From Leucogyrophana mollusca (lineage: Eukaryota; Basidiomycota; Agaricomycetes; Boletales), in contig MU266534.1 of assembly GCA_021014945.1 (NCBI GenBank), forward strand, positions 1-51,345: 51,345 nt of DNA, in the 5' to 3' direction. This document shows positions 1 to 10,901 of this stretch, one piece after another. How positions within the stretch are numbered: the first letter of the stretch is position 1; every line of letters starts with the position of its first letter. The notes below the pieces were generated by a model. That model saw only the letters and a program-made list of their open reading frames with translations. It was not told the origin of the DNA and did not search any database. Made by a program: the position numbers and the translations under genes.

Positions 1-847
1 GAGCCTTCTGGACGATCTCGGCGAATTCGAAGTCTGTACGACAGCGGAAGGGTCGCCATGGTTCGTTGTCGCGGGGAACGGGCTCTGAGTCGGGCTGGCG
101 GCCATAGGCGGAGAATGTCTCGATGTGGGCTTCTCGGCCGCTGTTGGGGTGATATTCCGTTTTGAATGAATCGACCTGCGGGGCAAGGGGAGGGGCAATG
201 CTGATGCCAGCATTACCCATGCTGGTATCAGAAGTAGCTGACGGGATGAAGTTAGCGAGTAAGATATCGAGACATGCATTGTGGTACCTACGCGACGTGG
301 ATTGCCGATCAGCACCCATCGGCATCTGATCGACGTTCATCAGCGTATGCTCGTCTTCGTATGACGGCGCGTCACCGGGATCGGGCTGATCTGGGGAACG
401 TTGGGGTTCGCGATGTGCAATGATCAGGTAGATCGGGTGCTGGACTTACCTGGCAATGGTTGGCTCGGCGCGTCTGGCGGGAGACGCTCTCCAGAGTCGA
501 GACTGGCGTCCAGCGCGGGCAGTCGTACACGGTCGGCGCCTAGTGCTGTGCCGTGCATCCTTCCTTCGTGTTTCTTTTTTTGTGCTGGATTGTTCACTTG
601 TCGATCAGTGATACATCGAGCTCGAAAAAGACTCACCTTTTTTGATCTGCTTCAGCGCAAGCGCTTCGTATTCCTTGTCGCGCTTCCGCTGCTCGACCTT
701 TTTCGAGCAGCTTTTCTCGTGGGTTTTCAGCCCTTGGGGGTGGAACAGTTTTTGACAGTATTCACATGGGGCTTTAGGTCCGTTTGCCGAGGATGATCCA
801 GAGTCGCTCGGGGCAGCGTTGCGAGAACGAATCGGTCCGGGAGCCAT
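1..847 (-). mobile_element. Plavaka-type transposase ORF, 5' part, cut by window edge
   Basis: Three exons join in phase: 847-637, 539-450 and 390-1, the last running off the left edge. The start MAPGPIRSRN lies inside a longer open frame; I chose it because a compact zinc finger follows (CEYCQKLFHPQGLKTHEKSC, a C2HC-like finger at about residues 32-51). Exon 3 reads TEYHPNSGREAHIETF and then EPWRPFRCRTDFEFAEIV. The pattern 'YHPNSG ... PW.PF..R.DFEFAE' is, from memory, the conserved N-terminal segment of Plavaka-type (CACTA-related) transposases common in Agaricomycetes; the DDE core would lie beyond the window. No stop or frameshift is seen in the visible part, so it may be a young copy, but completeness cannot be judged. 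No terminal inverted repeat was found upstream. Family call is by recognition, not alignment. Confidence 0.72.
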
Positions 848-1939
848 CGTAGTTGATACAGTATTTACGAGCACGACGTCGGTGTGAAAGGGAGTGTGAG
901 ACAACGAGAATTGACGCCAGTCGAGGACAACGGTCCTTCCAATCAACGGTCAAATTACGAGAGCGGTTGCAATCATCGGCAAATCCGATTGGAATCCGAT
1001 CTCAATCCCGGCGGCTCTTTGGGATGACCTTGCGATAAGATGACAACCACGTTTCAAACGGCCCGAAATGTGGGAGCATTTGAATGCCCCTCTAGAATTT
1101 TCCGACATGGCTAGCAAGTCTCTGGAGTCCACAGCCTCGACAAGGAAATGTGCTTCTGCTGGTCACCCTCGGCGTAATCTTCAGATGCTATGTCACTATT
1201 AATGACGCCGGCGGGGATATTACACTACGGTGGGAATTTCATCACCACCACTGGAACTACGCTGGGCGGCCTGACTGGGCTCGATTTTGTAGCAGGACTC
1301 AGAAGTTGCCGGCTGCCTTAGGGAAAACATACAGTCAGAAGCCTGGTCCGGACGGCAAGTTGCGCTCGCGAGAAATGCTCATTCAATGTCAGCCTTGATG
1401 GGAGCCGCTCTTACTGTTTTGCACTGGTTTCCCCACTTCACTGGTTTGTCGCGGTCGCGGACATTTTTCATCAAACTTTCGCTTCACTCTCGAGGTCGTG
1501 CACGGTCACGCGTTAGGCTTCCAAGGCTTCATTCAACTTACCTATCACGCAGCCCGCCCACGGACTTGTCCGCCGCCATCGCATGTTCAAATCTGTGGTG
1601 GACTTATCTGTTAAATTGGTGGCCCCATCAAGTCGATGAATTGACGACGGAAGGGGATGAATGATCCTGTCACATGTGCGCTTGGGCGAAGGTTTGTGGC
1701 GGTATACTCCACATCAAGTCCTTTCCTCGGCTATGTAAACCAACGTGTCGAATCAATTTCCTCAAAGCTCGATGATCGATGATCATGGGCGCGTCAGACT
1801 TCCACTCAAACTAGTCCATAAACTGGCGCAGGCGGTGAATTCGACATAGCCCGAGCTCGGCTCCACACTATGTTCCACACTCAAAAGCCTCGCTAATCCG
1901 TTGATCCCCCACACTCTTTGCTCGAGCACGGCACCAGGC
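848..1939. other. intergenic, no gene recognised
   Basis: Several short open frames on both strands (the longest at 1150-1398 and 1386-1664, plus) show no recognisable motif and no splice pattern linking them. This may hold the flank of the Plavaka element and the promoter of the oxidase that starts at 1940. Confidence 0.5.
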
Positions 1940-3995
1940 ATGCAAGACCTTCTCCGCCTCTTCTTCCTGCTCACGGCGTCCTCAGCGCTCGCTCTCAATG
2001 AATCTGCGCCACGCTGCCGCTGCCTATACGGCGACGCCTGCTGGCCAACCACCTCCGATTTCTCCTCCCTCCAGTCACAGATATCCCAGCCTCTAATCTA
2101 TCCCATCCCGACCGCCTCCGGATGCTACCCCCTATCCAGCCCCTCCGGGAACTGCACAGACATCCAAGCGAACTCGTACAACGGCACCTGGCGCGCGGAC
2201 CGCCCGGGTTCGATGGACATCTACAACTATGAGAGCTTCATCTTCCGGAACGGGTCGATCAGCGCGTGTTATTTGAACACGACGCTGGGGGTGCCGTGTG
2301 AGCAAGGGAATGTGCCGGTTATTGGTGTCGATGCGCGTTCCGTGAGCGACGTGCAAGTGGCTGTGAAGTTCGCTGCGAGCCATAATCTTCGCATAGCTAT
2401 CAAGAATACAGGGTAAGGAAGCGCCCTTTATAGCTGTATCGACTAACCACTATGCTGACCCGCCCTGAAAGGCATGACTATGCGGGGCGGAGCGCAGCGC
2501 GTAATTCATTTATGCTCTGGACGCATCATCTTAACAACATCACCCTCAACTCCACTTTTGTACCAGAAGGCGCGCCTTCAACGGAGATATACAATGGTAA
2601 GCACGCTATCTTACTGGGAGTTTATCGAGCCTTGACGCCGACGTGCGTACCCACAGCCATCACCGTCGGCTCAGGAGTGTTATGGAACGACGCATACAAC
2701 GCTGTGGCAGCCCAGGGGCGTATGCTGATCGGTGGTTTATCTGCAGGGGGTTCCGTTGGCGCTGCTGGGGGATGGCTGCAAGGCGGAGGACACAGTGCAT
2801 TTGCTCCTTTGCACGGTCTCGGTAAGTTAGCGCAGCAACACAAGACTATTCAATTTAACTCATCCATCTATCTCTTGACCAGGGGTGGACAATGTCATTG
2901 AGATCAAGCTTGTCACGGCCGCTGGTGAATATCTCACAGCCAACACCCACCAGCACTCCGACCTATTCTGGGCCCTGCGCGGGGGCGGCGGCGGAACCTG
3001 GGGCGTCCTAACCTCCGTAACCTACCAAACCCACCCCACATTCCCCATCACCACCGTTTTCTTCAATGCCACCGCCACCAACACTGCGGTAATGAAAAAG
3101 CTATTCACAGAATTCGTGCGCATCCACCCCGCACTGTCTGCAGCCTCCTTCGGCGGGTACGCGACCCCCGCGAACACCTCCCTCAACTTATTCTATAACC
3201 TCCCTAATGGAACGGACTCACGCGCGAACGCGAGCTTTGAGTCATTCTTTGGCCTGGCGAACAATCTCACGGCAGAGGGGCTTGAGATCGCCGCACAGGA
3301 GACGGGGACGTATGACTCGTTCGACCAGTGGTACCAGAGCATATTCGCAAACACGACCGGTGACGCCGGCATCGTAGAACTCGCCTCCCGGCTCCTCCCA
3401 ACAGCGCTATTTGCCGAGGATGAATACGAAGCCTTTGCGGACAAGCTGTTCACCATCGCCGGTGATGGGATCGTCTGGAAGTACGTCCTCGCACTTTGCC
3501 CCTCCATCCACCCACACCTACTAACCCCACGACTTCCCTTTCGCCGTCAGCTTCGTTTCTGGTGGGGCCGTGTCGAAAGTCGACCCCGAATCGACCGGGC
3601 TCAACCCGGCTTGGCGGGAGTCCTTGGTGGAAGCGGTATGGGGCGCAGAGTGGGACGAAGGCGCGACGTACAGTGAAATCGAGCGCTCAAGGGCCGAACT
3701 TGCTGCGACGATGGCACAGGTATCCGCCATCATGCCTGGGGCTGGTTCCTATTTCAACGAGGTGCGCCACGGGCTTGTCTACCCTACGTACCTGTTTTGC
3801 ACAGATGGTTGAACTCGGTCTCATTGGCAGGGATCTCTGTTCGAGCCAACGCCGAAGCAGACTTACTTCGGCTCTCACTACGATCGGTTGAAGGAGATCA
3901 AGGATGAGTATGACCCCAATGGGCTGTTCATTGTTGGGGCTGGGGTTGGGTCTGATGAATGGGTCGATGATCTGAACTGTCGGCGTTCTGACTGA
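1940..3995 (+). CDS. secreted FAD-linked oxidoreductase (berberine-bridge-enzyme-like)
   Basis: Six exons (1940-2412, 2472-2596, 2657-2821, 2883-3480, 3551-3761, 3831-3995) join in phase to 1737 nt, about 578 aa. The start MQDLLRLFFLLTASSALAL is a classic signal peptide. Key features in order: the FAD-binding segment with NTGHDYAGRS at about residue 155-165 (in this family the His of this loop is the usual 8-alpha-histidyl flavin attachment), GGLSAGGSVGAAGGWLQGGG, the glycine-rich GGGGGTWGVLTSVTY, and the C-terminal BBE tail YDPNGLFIVGAGVGSDEW. Members oxidise alcohols, sugars or alkaloid-like amines using O2; the substrate cannot be told here. Many N-x-S/T sequons fit an extracellular glycoprotein. 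Gene appears intact, no frame damage. Nothing next to it suggests a pathway. Confidence 0.9.
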
Positions 3996-4583
3996 AGCGC
4001 TGTTCGGCACCCATTGTCGAGGTCCCGCCCTTGTAGCTCAACAGCTGCACTGACTTATATATGCACAATAATCCGCGCAGCTTGCGCGTACCGTTTTCGC
4101 TGAAAGACGTCTCTGTATATCTGCATTCGTTCAGGCAATATGATATCAGTCAATTTTATCATTGTCACCCATCGAGGACAGGATGAAGGCCCGTGATGCT
4201 TGAGTTGTGGGAGGGATAACCGAATCGAGTACACCGACACGCTCCGCCCCAGCATGCATTGAAAGGGTGGGCCCCTGGTGGAGAGCACAAGGGTATAGGG
4301 ACCACATTATCGAGAACATGGGAATCTCTAATACCACCGTGCTCGATGGTGCCCCCACTCTCAACAAACACTGGGAAGGCGCTAGCGTGGTGAACCGGAA
4401 CGACAGCTGCCTGGGGAAGCAGTTGGCAGTGATCAACCTGACGCACCGGGAAGGGAAGTATTTCTTGGATCAGCCATTTTTCAAAGTGGGCTACATGTGT
4501 GTAGCATTCCTTGGGAGTTATTCAAGTTATTGACATTCTGTTATACATTGATACACAGATGGAATTGCAATGTGGACATCCCC
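3996..4583. other. intergenic with an unassigned ORF
   Basis: A plus-strand open frame at 4207-4533 (starts MGGITESSTPTR, 108 aa) is the longest. Minus-strand frames of similar length overlap it, so coding direction cannot be decided. No family recognised. Confidence 0.35.
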
Positions 4584-5896
4584 TTATCCGCGCCTGACGT
4601 TGTAGCCGCCGTTGTTGTCGCGGCTTCGCTTTGGTTCTTCGCTTGCAGGGGGCTCATCGGCCTCACGCTTTGATCCCGATCCCGATCCCCCAGACACCAA
4701 CAACCCTCGGCTGTTTACACGATTCTCTTCCAATTGCTGTACCTGGTGGGCGTGAATCATTTGCTGTAACGCCGTCTCGTCCTTGTCGCTGGCTATGGGT
4801 TGCCGCTGTGCTGCATCGTCTGTGGGCCAGGGACCATGTTTCCCCTCTGCATAGGACCGCAAAGTTGAAAGGACCCAGTCGGAGTTACTCAGAGCCCTTA
4901 GTGCGCGGTCATATGCTTCAACTGGATGATCAGGAAGATCTTCCAGCCACATGGTGTTGTTGTCAGCCACAGCTTGAGCCTTTCGTTGTTCCAATCTCTT
5001 GCGCGCGGCCTCGGTTGGTGGAGCCTGGTAGCGAGCTGCAAAGCCACGACTGAGAGCCTTTAAAAGATCGAGCAGCGGGGACGACACAGAAAACCGGAAA
5101 TCTCCGCCAGGACCCTCAGGAAGATACTGCCCGGTCGCAAGGGTCAAGTATTTTTGCAACCCACCGGTGATACCATCGACCCTTTCAATCGTCTGGTCGA
5201 ATGTGAGGCGGAGATATGTGCCTCGTTCTACCGCGTCGAGGTTACTGGGGTAACACCGAATGACCGACCATGTTAGGACGTGGAGGAAAGACTCGAGGTC
5301 ATCTTGTAGTTCGTGAGGCTTCTGTGGATTCCGAAGCAAAGCCGCTGCCATGAATTGCCATGTTCCCTAAAGCAGAATGATATGAGCATCAGCTTGCCAA
5401 AGAATCAGTTAAATGAGCGCACTGTACGATCATGACGTCTGCGCGACACTATGTCAAGCGGCTTGCAGATATCCCAGTCGATCAAAAGCCCTCCCGTTCC
5501 ATCGTTTCTTAAGATAATGTTCCCCACCCTAATATCGCGATGCAAAATACCAGCATCCTCGTATGCATGCATGTGGGCTACGAAACAGTTTATCAGCACG
5601 TTGCAGACAGGGTCTAACTCACGTCACATAAACCCACCTTCGACGGCGTCAGACAGAGCGATGACTAACTCGCGCGTTGATTTAAACGTCGTGAGTTCGC
5701 GGCCAACTACACCGAGAGCCATCCTGTAATGGACGTAGGCCATCAGAGACGATGTACGTGGACCACACACCCAAGACTCCTTGGCTAAGACTTGCGTTAC
5801 AGTTGTGTGTACGCCCCCACGGACGTCGTTGCCACGTTCGAATGGTGCAATGTAAGGGACATGGTGGAATTCACTGAACGCCACAGGACGCCACAA
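4584..5896 (-). CDS. FunK1-type protein kinase, C-lobe only (likely truncated)
   Basis: Three exons on the minus strand (5896-5638, 5577-5423, 5366-4584) join in phase; the middle intron uses donor GTGCGC. The product carries the fungal-specific kinase hallmarks: VVGRELTTFKSTRELV, then the catalytic loop HRDIRVGNI, the DFG-equivalent LIDWDIC, and the activation segment RTGTWQFMAAALL followed by HELQDDLESFLHVL. The basic Ser/Gly-rich tail ends in KREADEPPASEEPKRSRD. The ordinary FunK1 loop reads HRDIS-x-GNI; here it is HRDIR. What is missing is the N-lobe: an in-frame stop lies just upstream of 5896 and I see no Gly-rich loop or helix-C Lys/Glu further up, although an unexplained minus frame exists at 6155-6418. 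It may therefore be a 5'-truncated relic or a gene whose first exons I failed to find. Confidence 0.72.
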
Positions 5897-6689
5897 AAAC
5901 CATAACGCGTGCGCGCGCGATCACATGACAAACGAGCTAGAAGCTCGGCCACCTCGGACTCGGTGAACAGGAGGTCACCATTCCATGCCTCTTTTTTTCA
6001 ATGATATCGTCGCTCAAAATCCAGTACTAATAATTATACAATCGTCAAAGCTGTGCATATCAAAATCGCTCCAAGAGAAATGCAAGGGTCCTTGTGCATA
6101 TCCTAGTTCGTGTTGTGGATTTGTATGACCTTGTCTACTTACAGGCTACCAGTTTCACATCGCGACCAGGATCGTTTCCCCTCCGTTTTCACGTTTCAAA
6201 TGAGCGGACCACGACTGCGTTTCATCTGCTGTCCGAATGGGGCCCTCCCCTTTTGCTCTAAGGGTGCAGTGCCGTTGGCAGACGGGCTGGAACACTGTTG
6301 CCATTGGCAGCTTGATAAACTTGTCCGCATCCCCCTCAAAATCAAGTGTAGAAATAGCTTGCCGCATCATGTAGGCTTGCGAGGACAGTTCATCAGACAG
6401 TGAACACAGGGGCAGCATTTAAGACGTTGGTGCGGAAAGATCCGGGTTCTATGATGCAAATCTAGCGTGCGTTGATGTCAGTAAGGCCTCGCTTTCAGTG
6501 GTAGACCGCTGACCTTGATGCTCCAAGTGGGAGAGAGCTCCTTAGCCAGGACCTCTGGGAACCCCTCCATGGCTGTGATCCACCCAATTGTCGGCGTCAC
6601 CGACATGACCCTGTCCGGACATGCTTACCGTCCTTACTGATAGGGAACTCGTACTCAAGTAGTTTGTGATGAGATGGGCAAAGCTCACC
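5897..6689. other. intergenic, possible remnant of kinase 5' part
   Basis: The minus frame at 6155-6418 (begins MLPLCSLSDELSSQAYMMRQ, 87 aa) reads like ordinary protein and lies where the missing kinase N-lobe should be, but it ends in a stop before any usable donor and I could not match it to the family. Otherwise nothing seen. Confidence 0.3.
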
Positions 6690-6699
6690 TTGCGCTATA

Positions 6700-6798
6700 G
6701 TAGCCGAAACACGGAGGTATGGGGCCTCTTCCGCTCTGATGGTCTGGTTTCCGCAGCACCGGCTTGCCGGCTGAGAGTGAACGCACTCGGACACGCGC
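6700..6798 (-). pseudogene. phospholipase B fragment (exon 1 piece)
   Basis: On the minus strand this stretch matches the live phospholipase B gene around 17225-17318 nearly base for base (shared runs such as CGGCAAGCCGGTGCT in one frame and 'AACCAGACCATC' in another). It corresponds to the CPSGFTLVRQAG...NQTIGAEEAAY segment near the mature N-terminus. Indels break the frame. It abuts the nagB fragment directly on the same strand, forming a chimera. Confidence 0.7.
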
Positions 6799-7190
6799 CA
6801 GGCCGACGTACTCGTCCATGATGAACGTGACTACGTGCTTGAACCTGCGGGGGGTCAGTGGTAGTTGGGACATCGCGTAGGGACGGACGCACGAGAGCTT
6901 TCCATCCTTTACGAGCTTGATGAAGGCCTTGTACGTCGGGAGGGGGGAGAGCCGGAAGGGAGGACGAGGACGAAGGGCTTTTCTGGGGTGGGCGCAAAGT
7001 CGTTTATGCTGGATGGGTCAGTGAGTCGGCGAGGGACGGATAAGCAAGGAAAGATAGTACCGCTTTGCGATGTAGTTTGCGATGTAGTCGCCGACTGCGG
7101 TGGGGTCGTCGCAGATGATCAGACCTGGCTGCCAATGTCAGCAGAGTGCAGAGCGTCGTGGCTGGGACGTACGCATTGTTGACAGAAGAG
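6799..7190 (-). pseudogene. glucosamine-6-phosphate deaminase fragment (N-terminal third)
   Basis: Reading the minus strand from about 7170 downward gives DDPTAVGDYIANYIAK, then INDFAPTPEKPFVLVLPSGS, then after an intron-like gap FKHVVTFIMDEYVGL. These are the N-terminal elements of the NagB/GNPDA family: the phosphate-binding 'FVLGLPTGxTP' region and 'FKHVVTFNMDEYVGL' with the catalytic Asp. The first block lies after a donor-like site near 7080, so intron structure is still visible. The glycine loop is damaged (PSGSPPSR in place of PTG-x-TP, and the frame shifts just after it). The sequence stops at EYVGL and switches to phospholipase B sequence. The start codon and the C-terminal two thirds are absent, so it cannot encode an enzyme. 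Confidence 0.72.
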
Positions 7191-7479
7191 GACTGGGGGA
7201 GAGGAGGATGATTTGGAACTGATTGTATAACTATAAGCTACGCACGTCCACCTCCCCAAATATTAGTTTAGAGCCACATCACCGACCCGCATTTCCATCC
7301 ATATCACTGCTTACGTACACATCAACTGTCTCATTCCTTCATCCCTTCAAGTGGGCATCTCGCCAACACACAAGCCACCAACGCCTCTCCCCGCCTACCA
7401 CCACTATCCTTGCGTGCAGACTATCCCAACTTGCAACAGTACTAGCGGCGGGTAGCCGCCGTATTCGCGTCTTCAACCG

Positions 7480-8235
7480 GTTTTTTCTGGACGGTCGCAA
7501 TTCTACCTCCCTCGCGTTAGACAGATGGCATAGTACCTCACCAGTGTGACTTCTCTCGACTTGGACTCGCTTGCGCAGGTCAACTTCCCACTCATGGACG
7601 ACGACGAAACGGTGCGGGGTATCTGTGAGTGCACAATTGGGTCTGTGGCTGCATCTTCGGGGGTGTTCGTCCCGCTCGACCGACCCTCGAGGCGGACGAG
7701 CAGCCGTTGCCGATCCTTCTCTCTAAGCTCTTGTCCCCGAACACGAAGCTCATTAAGCATTCCCAAGGGCCTCGTAATCCCACAGCCGACCCCGACTACC
7801 GAGCTCAACATCTGTGCTTCTCGATCCCACTTGGCTAAGCACTATCGCAGACGAAATGCGTCCACGCTCGAGCTTCACGAATCTCGATCAAACCGGCGCG
7901 TCCGGAGCTGGGACGCGATCTACAACACGTCGGTAGAAGGACTTCGAGGTGTACCCGCCGACTTTGGCTGACTGCGCACTGGTCCTTGTGGACATGGCCG
8001 CAGACGGACATCGCACTCACCTCAACTCCACCACCCCCACTATCGACTCCGACTGGTGGGTACACTCGGCTCAGTGGGGGATTTGACTCATGCGTGTTTC
8101 CACGTAGAACCCAGGTCTGACAAACACCTCTGTCTGCGGGCGGTTCCTGGTCGTGCGCATAGTCTTTAAAATTTTGTCTCCGTTTTCTATGCTCTTCCGA
8201 CCGCCTGCTTCTCCTCGACCACGTGTTCACCGCGC
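7480..8235 (+). pseudogene. decayed phospholipase B copy A
   Basis: Plus-strand relic of the gene living at 15195-17407. Order of recognisable pieces: 7480-7600 exon 1 (FLDGRNSTS and AQVNFPLM, against FLDGRNSTSVALG and AQANFPLME); 7690-7960 exons 2-3 (the IPQ-x-NPIIELN region through the intron to DEMG, then TNLDQTG and a broken IYNTSV); 8186-8232 the start of exon 6 (GCTCTTCCGACCGCCTGCTT, against INTLFPTAYSF). Frames change repeatedly and large segments are deleted. The piece corresponding to the intron between exons 2 and 3 is retained, so this arose from genomic DNA, not from a retrocopied mRNA. Confidence 0.7.
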
Positions 8236-8820
8236 GAGCAGCCGTTCCCGATCATCTTCTCTAAGCTCTTGTCCCCGAACACGAGCTCGCCAATCGCTCT
8301 CGGGGGGCCTCGTAATCCCACAGTCGACCCCGATCACGGAACTCAATGTCTGTGCGTTCCGACTCCACTTGGCTGAGCATCATCGTAGACGAAATGGGTC
8401 CACGCTCGAGCGTCACGAATCTCGATCGAATCGGCGCGTCGCGTCCGGGACTGGGATGGTAGAGGGGGCTTCCGAGGTGGAGCTCCCGATTGAGGCTGAT
8501 TGTGCGCTGGTCCTTGCGGACACGGTCGCCACGGCCCCGCAGACGCGCTTCTTTGCGAGTGCGTTCAGTGTTTAAATCTCATCTTTATGTTTTATGGTTC
8601 GCGAATTGCGTATGTACAACACACGAAGGCGCCCCATCACGCTCTTCCGACCGCCTGCTTCTCCCCGACCACGCGTTCACCGCGCAACACGTCACCTCAG
8701 AGCTCATCGTCCAGCATCTCGCCATGGGGTTCTGCGCCCGGTGTCTCGCCTCATCTCCCAGAACCTCGGGCTCATCGCCCAGAACCTCGAGTTCATCGCC
8801 CGGAACCTCATCGCGCATCA
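8236..8820 (+). pseudogene. decayed phospholipase B copy B (tandem duplicate of the 3' part of copy A)
   Basis: 8236-8480 repeats the exon 2-3 part of copy A (7696-7905) with only scattered substitutions, and 8636-8684 repeats its exon 6 start (8186-8232). Shared words include CGTAATCCCACAG and GTCACGAATCTCGATC-like runs. 8750-8812 derives from the EFIAQNLS codons of exon 6 and has been expanded into three 21-bp units. No continuous reading frame is left. Confidence 0.7.
8750..8812 (+). repeat. three tandem 21-bp units
   Basis: Units start at 8750, 8771 and 8792 with core CATCGCCCAGAACCTC. In one frame they spell LISQNLG-LIAQNLE-FIARNLI. The third unit resembles the EFIAQNLS codons of the live phospholipase B (near 15640-15660, minus), so the array probably expanded inside a decaying copy. 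Confidence 0.8.
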
Positions 8821-8855
8821 CCTCACCTCAGAGCTCACCGCCCAAACATCGCACC

Positions 8856-9450
8856 TCAGAATTCTCGGATCGACCAGTGATTTGATCGCGGTACACAAAC
8901 GGCGTTTGCCAGATCATCCGGATAGGGAGAGCGCGGGGGTTCTGGGTAGATGGCAGCTCGGAGGCGTTCCAGAAGTTCAGACGGAGCAGGCCCCGTCTGC
9001 GCCGTGCCACCCATGCTTACTATGAATTCGTTGAGCTGTCGATGCATGAAAACAAGTAAGTCCAGCAGCCCTATCATGCAGAAAGATGCTTACAGGGCCT
9101 CGGTGATCCTCCGAAGAATAGTACACCTTTCATTGTCGTATTCAGACGGCGGAGCCATCATGTCAGCTTGGCGAGTGAAAAAGACCACCATATGACTGCG
9201 TGACGCAGTGCAGTGGGAGCGGGAGTGGCATGGGGAGGTGAGCCAGACGACTCAGCGGGCGACCAGCGAATACGTACTCCGCGTGGAATTCGCAGCCCAT
9301 TGCATACACAGCATCACGCGCGTCCCAAAAGTCATCACGAGCCTCGATGTTGCGGGCGGGGACAACATGTCGATTCGGAGGCCTGGCGTCCCAGGAGTGT
9401 TTGGGGTAGTGATCAGTGGCAAGTGACGCACCGGCATCTGGGGACACCAT
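8856..9450 (-). CDS. hypothetical protein, possibly spliced (unrecognised)
   Basis: A tentative model. The last exon reads LNEFIVSMGGTAQ...PSELLERLRAAIY...WSIREF and is preceded, across an in-phase intron (GTAAGC...CGACAG), by MMAPPSEYDNERCTILRRITEAL. A further upstream exon beginning MVSPDAGASLATDHYPKH and ending AMGCEFHAEYVFA can be joined only with a weak donor (GTCGCC). Joined, it gives about 145 aa with no recognised domain. The C-terminal exon borders the phospholipase B relic field. It could equally be a fragment of something larger. Confidence 0.35.
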
Positions 9451-9522
9451 GTTCACCTCGCCCTTCCGGTGATTCTGGAGCTCCTGTGTAGGTGCAGGAC
9501 AGAATATTCCAATTGTTACAAA

Positions 9523-9547
9523 GTTCAAACGTTCAAACGTTCAAACG
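9523..9547. repeat. three copies of GTTCAAAC
   Basis: Perfect 8-bp tandem triplication. No flanking gene feature explains it. Confidence 0.8.
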
Positions 9548-10890
9548 CCGATGCTGCGCAAATACTCGTGTCTCTGCCACACTCAACGCTAAGGCCCGCC
9601 AACCTCCATCAAGCTGACATTGACCGCAAAAGTAGTGTGCCAATGCGGATCGCGTGTCGTTGTAGTGATTCATATCCTCTAAAGCTTTTTAAGCTCCAGT
9701 CCGCAATTCTGGCCTCGGGACGAGGGTATGATCATCACCTTTGTCTGATACAAAGGTCTGTCACGGTCAACAGCCCCACTCGAGTCTTACATTGACTGCC
9801 AGCATGCATCAGGGGAGAGATGTACCACCAACCAGCGCCAGCCTCGCAGACAGTCGAGCTGAAATCCTGTGTCGGACCTCAAAAAGACCCCCCCCCCAAA
9901 TGGGTGGTGACCGTGTACTTCATTTCCCACCATACCCCTCTAACAACCATCTATGCGGTGCGGTGCTCGGATGACTCGCGAGGGGGGGGGGGAGCAAATG
10001 ATCATTAGGCACATGTTATATATGTTTGCAGATGAAATAATGAAAACGGGAACTTCAGACTATGGGAGAGTGTTGGTTGGGCGAAAGCCCGACTAGATGT
10101 CCAATATTGAGGGTGAAGGTGAGCTGCGATGGGTGGGTGGGCGCCAAGCAGCTCCATCGCCGATGTGGGTTGCCTCAAAGAGTCGAACGCATCGAGCCAG
10201 GCAAAAACCTCGGTGTGTGGTCATGTACTTACTTGAAAAACAAACGGTTTTTGCCGTCTGAGAGAGGGAGAGGAGGGCGGGTGCGAAAGAGGAGTGACGA
10301 GGGTTGTTGCACCGGGAGGTATACGGCGTACGCGGAAGGCAAGAGAGGTGCAGTGCCACCTCGCTTCCTTCCACGTAGACTCCATTCTATGTTAGCCTCG
10401 TGCCTCAGCTAACATAGAATAACAACTTCCTTCGTGATAGTGATATCAGATGGGCATGACGCACGCGCATAGTACATTGCATCAAGCAGCCGCAGTGCTC
10501 GCAAACAACTACTTCCCTATAAGTACGCCTACCCTCCATTTCGCCCCCATACACCTCTCTCTGACGGCCAATTTCCTTCGTGAGAGTGATCTCACATGCC
10601 TGGCGACATGGAATCCACTGACGGAAAGATAGATTTCTCGCTCACAGGTACGCAGAGACATTGACTGGGTTTCTTGGTCCAAAACGTACTTGAACTGTTG
10701 CAGTTGTCGGAGCCACTGGGTTGTCTCCATCGACGGGCTTCTGCGTTGTCGTGGAGGTGGACGGAAAGCAAGGACAGACAGCCGAGCTAGCACCCTCGCC
10801 TCAGTCAACCATTGAATGGAACGCTTGTTTTCCACTGTATGTGTTCTCGACTCTGCATCTGCACGTAGCCTGACCATATCGGTATGAATT
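9548..10890. other. long gene-poor stretch
   Basis: Holds homopolymer runs (C-run near 9891, G-run near 9981) and a hairpin at 10384-10420. Two minus frames look faintly exon-like: 10093-10374, with a donor GTAAGT near 10231, and 10509-10877, containing QWLRQLQQFKYVLDQETQSM with a donor GTGAGC after it. I could not connect them or assign a family. Confidence 0.4.
10384..10420. repeat. perfect 13-bp inverted repeat (hairpin)
   Basis: ATTCTATGTTAGC at 10384-10396 pairs exactly with GCTAACATAGAAT at 10408-10420 across an 11-nt loop. It lacks a T-run that would suggest a Pol III terminator. Could be a small foldback element or a recombination scar. Confidence 0.75.
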
Positions 10891-10901
10891 TAGGAGAGCA
10901 G

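Noticed and set aside
1150..1664. Two consecutive plus ORFs as a small gene
   Set aside because: No shared splice frame, motif or codon pattern distinguishes them from chance.
5800..5930. Alternating GCGCGCGC run near 5911 as a Z-DNA or CpG element
   Set aside because: Only about 10 bp and at the edge of the kinase frame; no context supports a function.
9880..9995. C-run and G-run as a G-quadruplex pair
   Set aside because: Single homopolymer tracts, not spaced G-tracts; may also be sequencing-prone.
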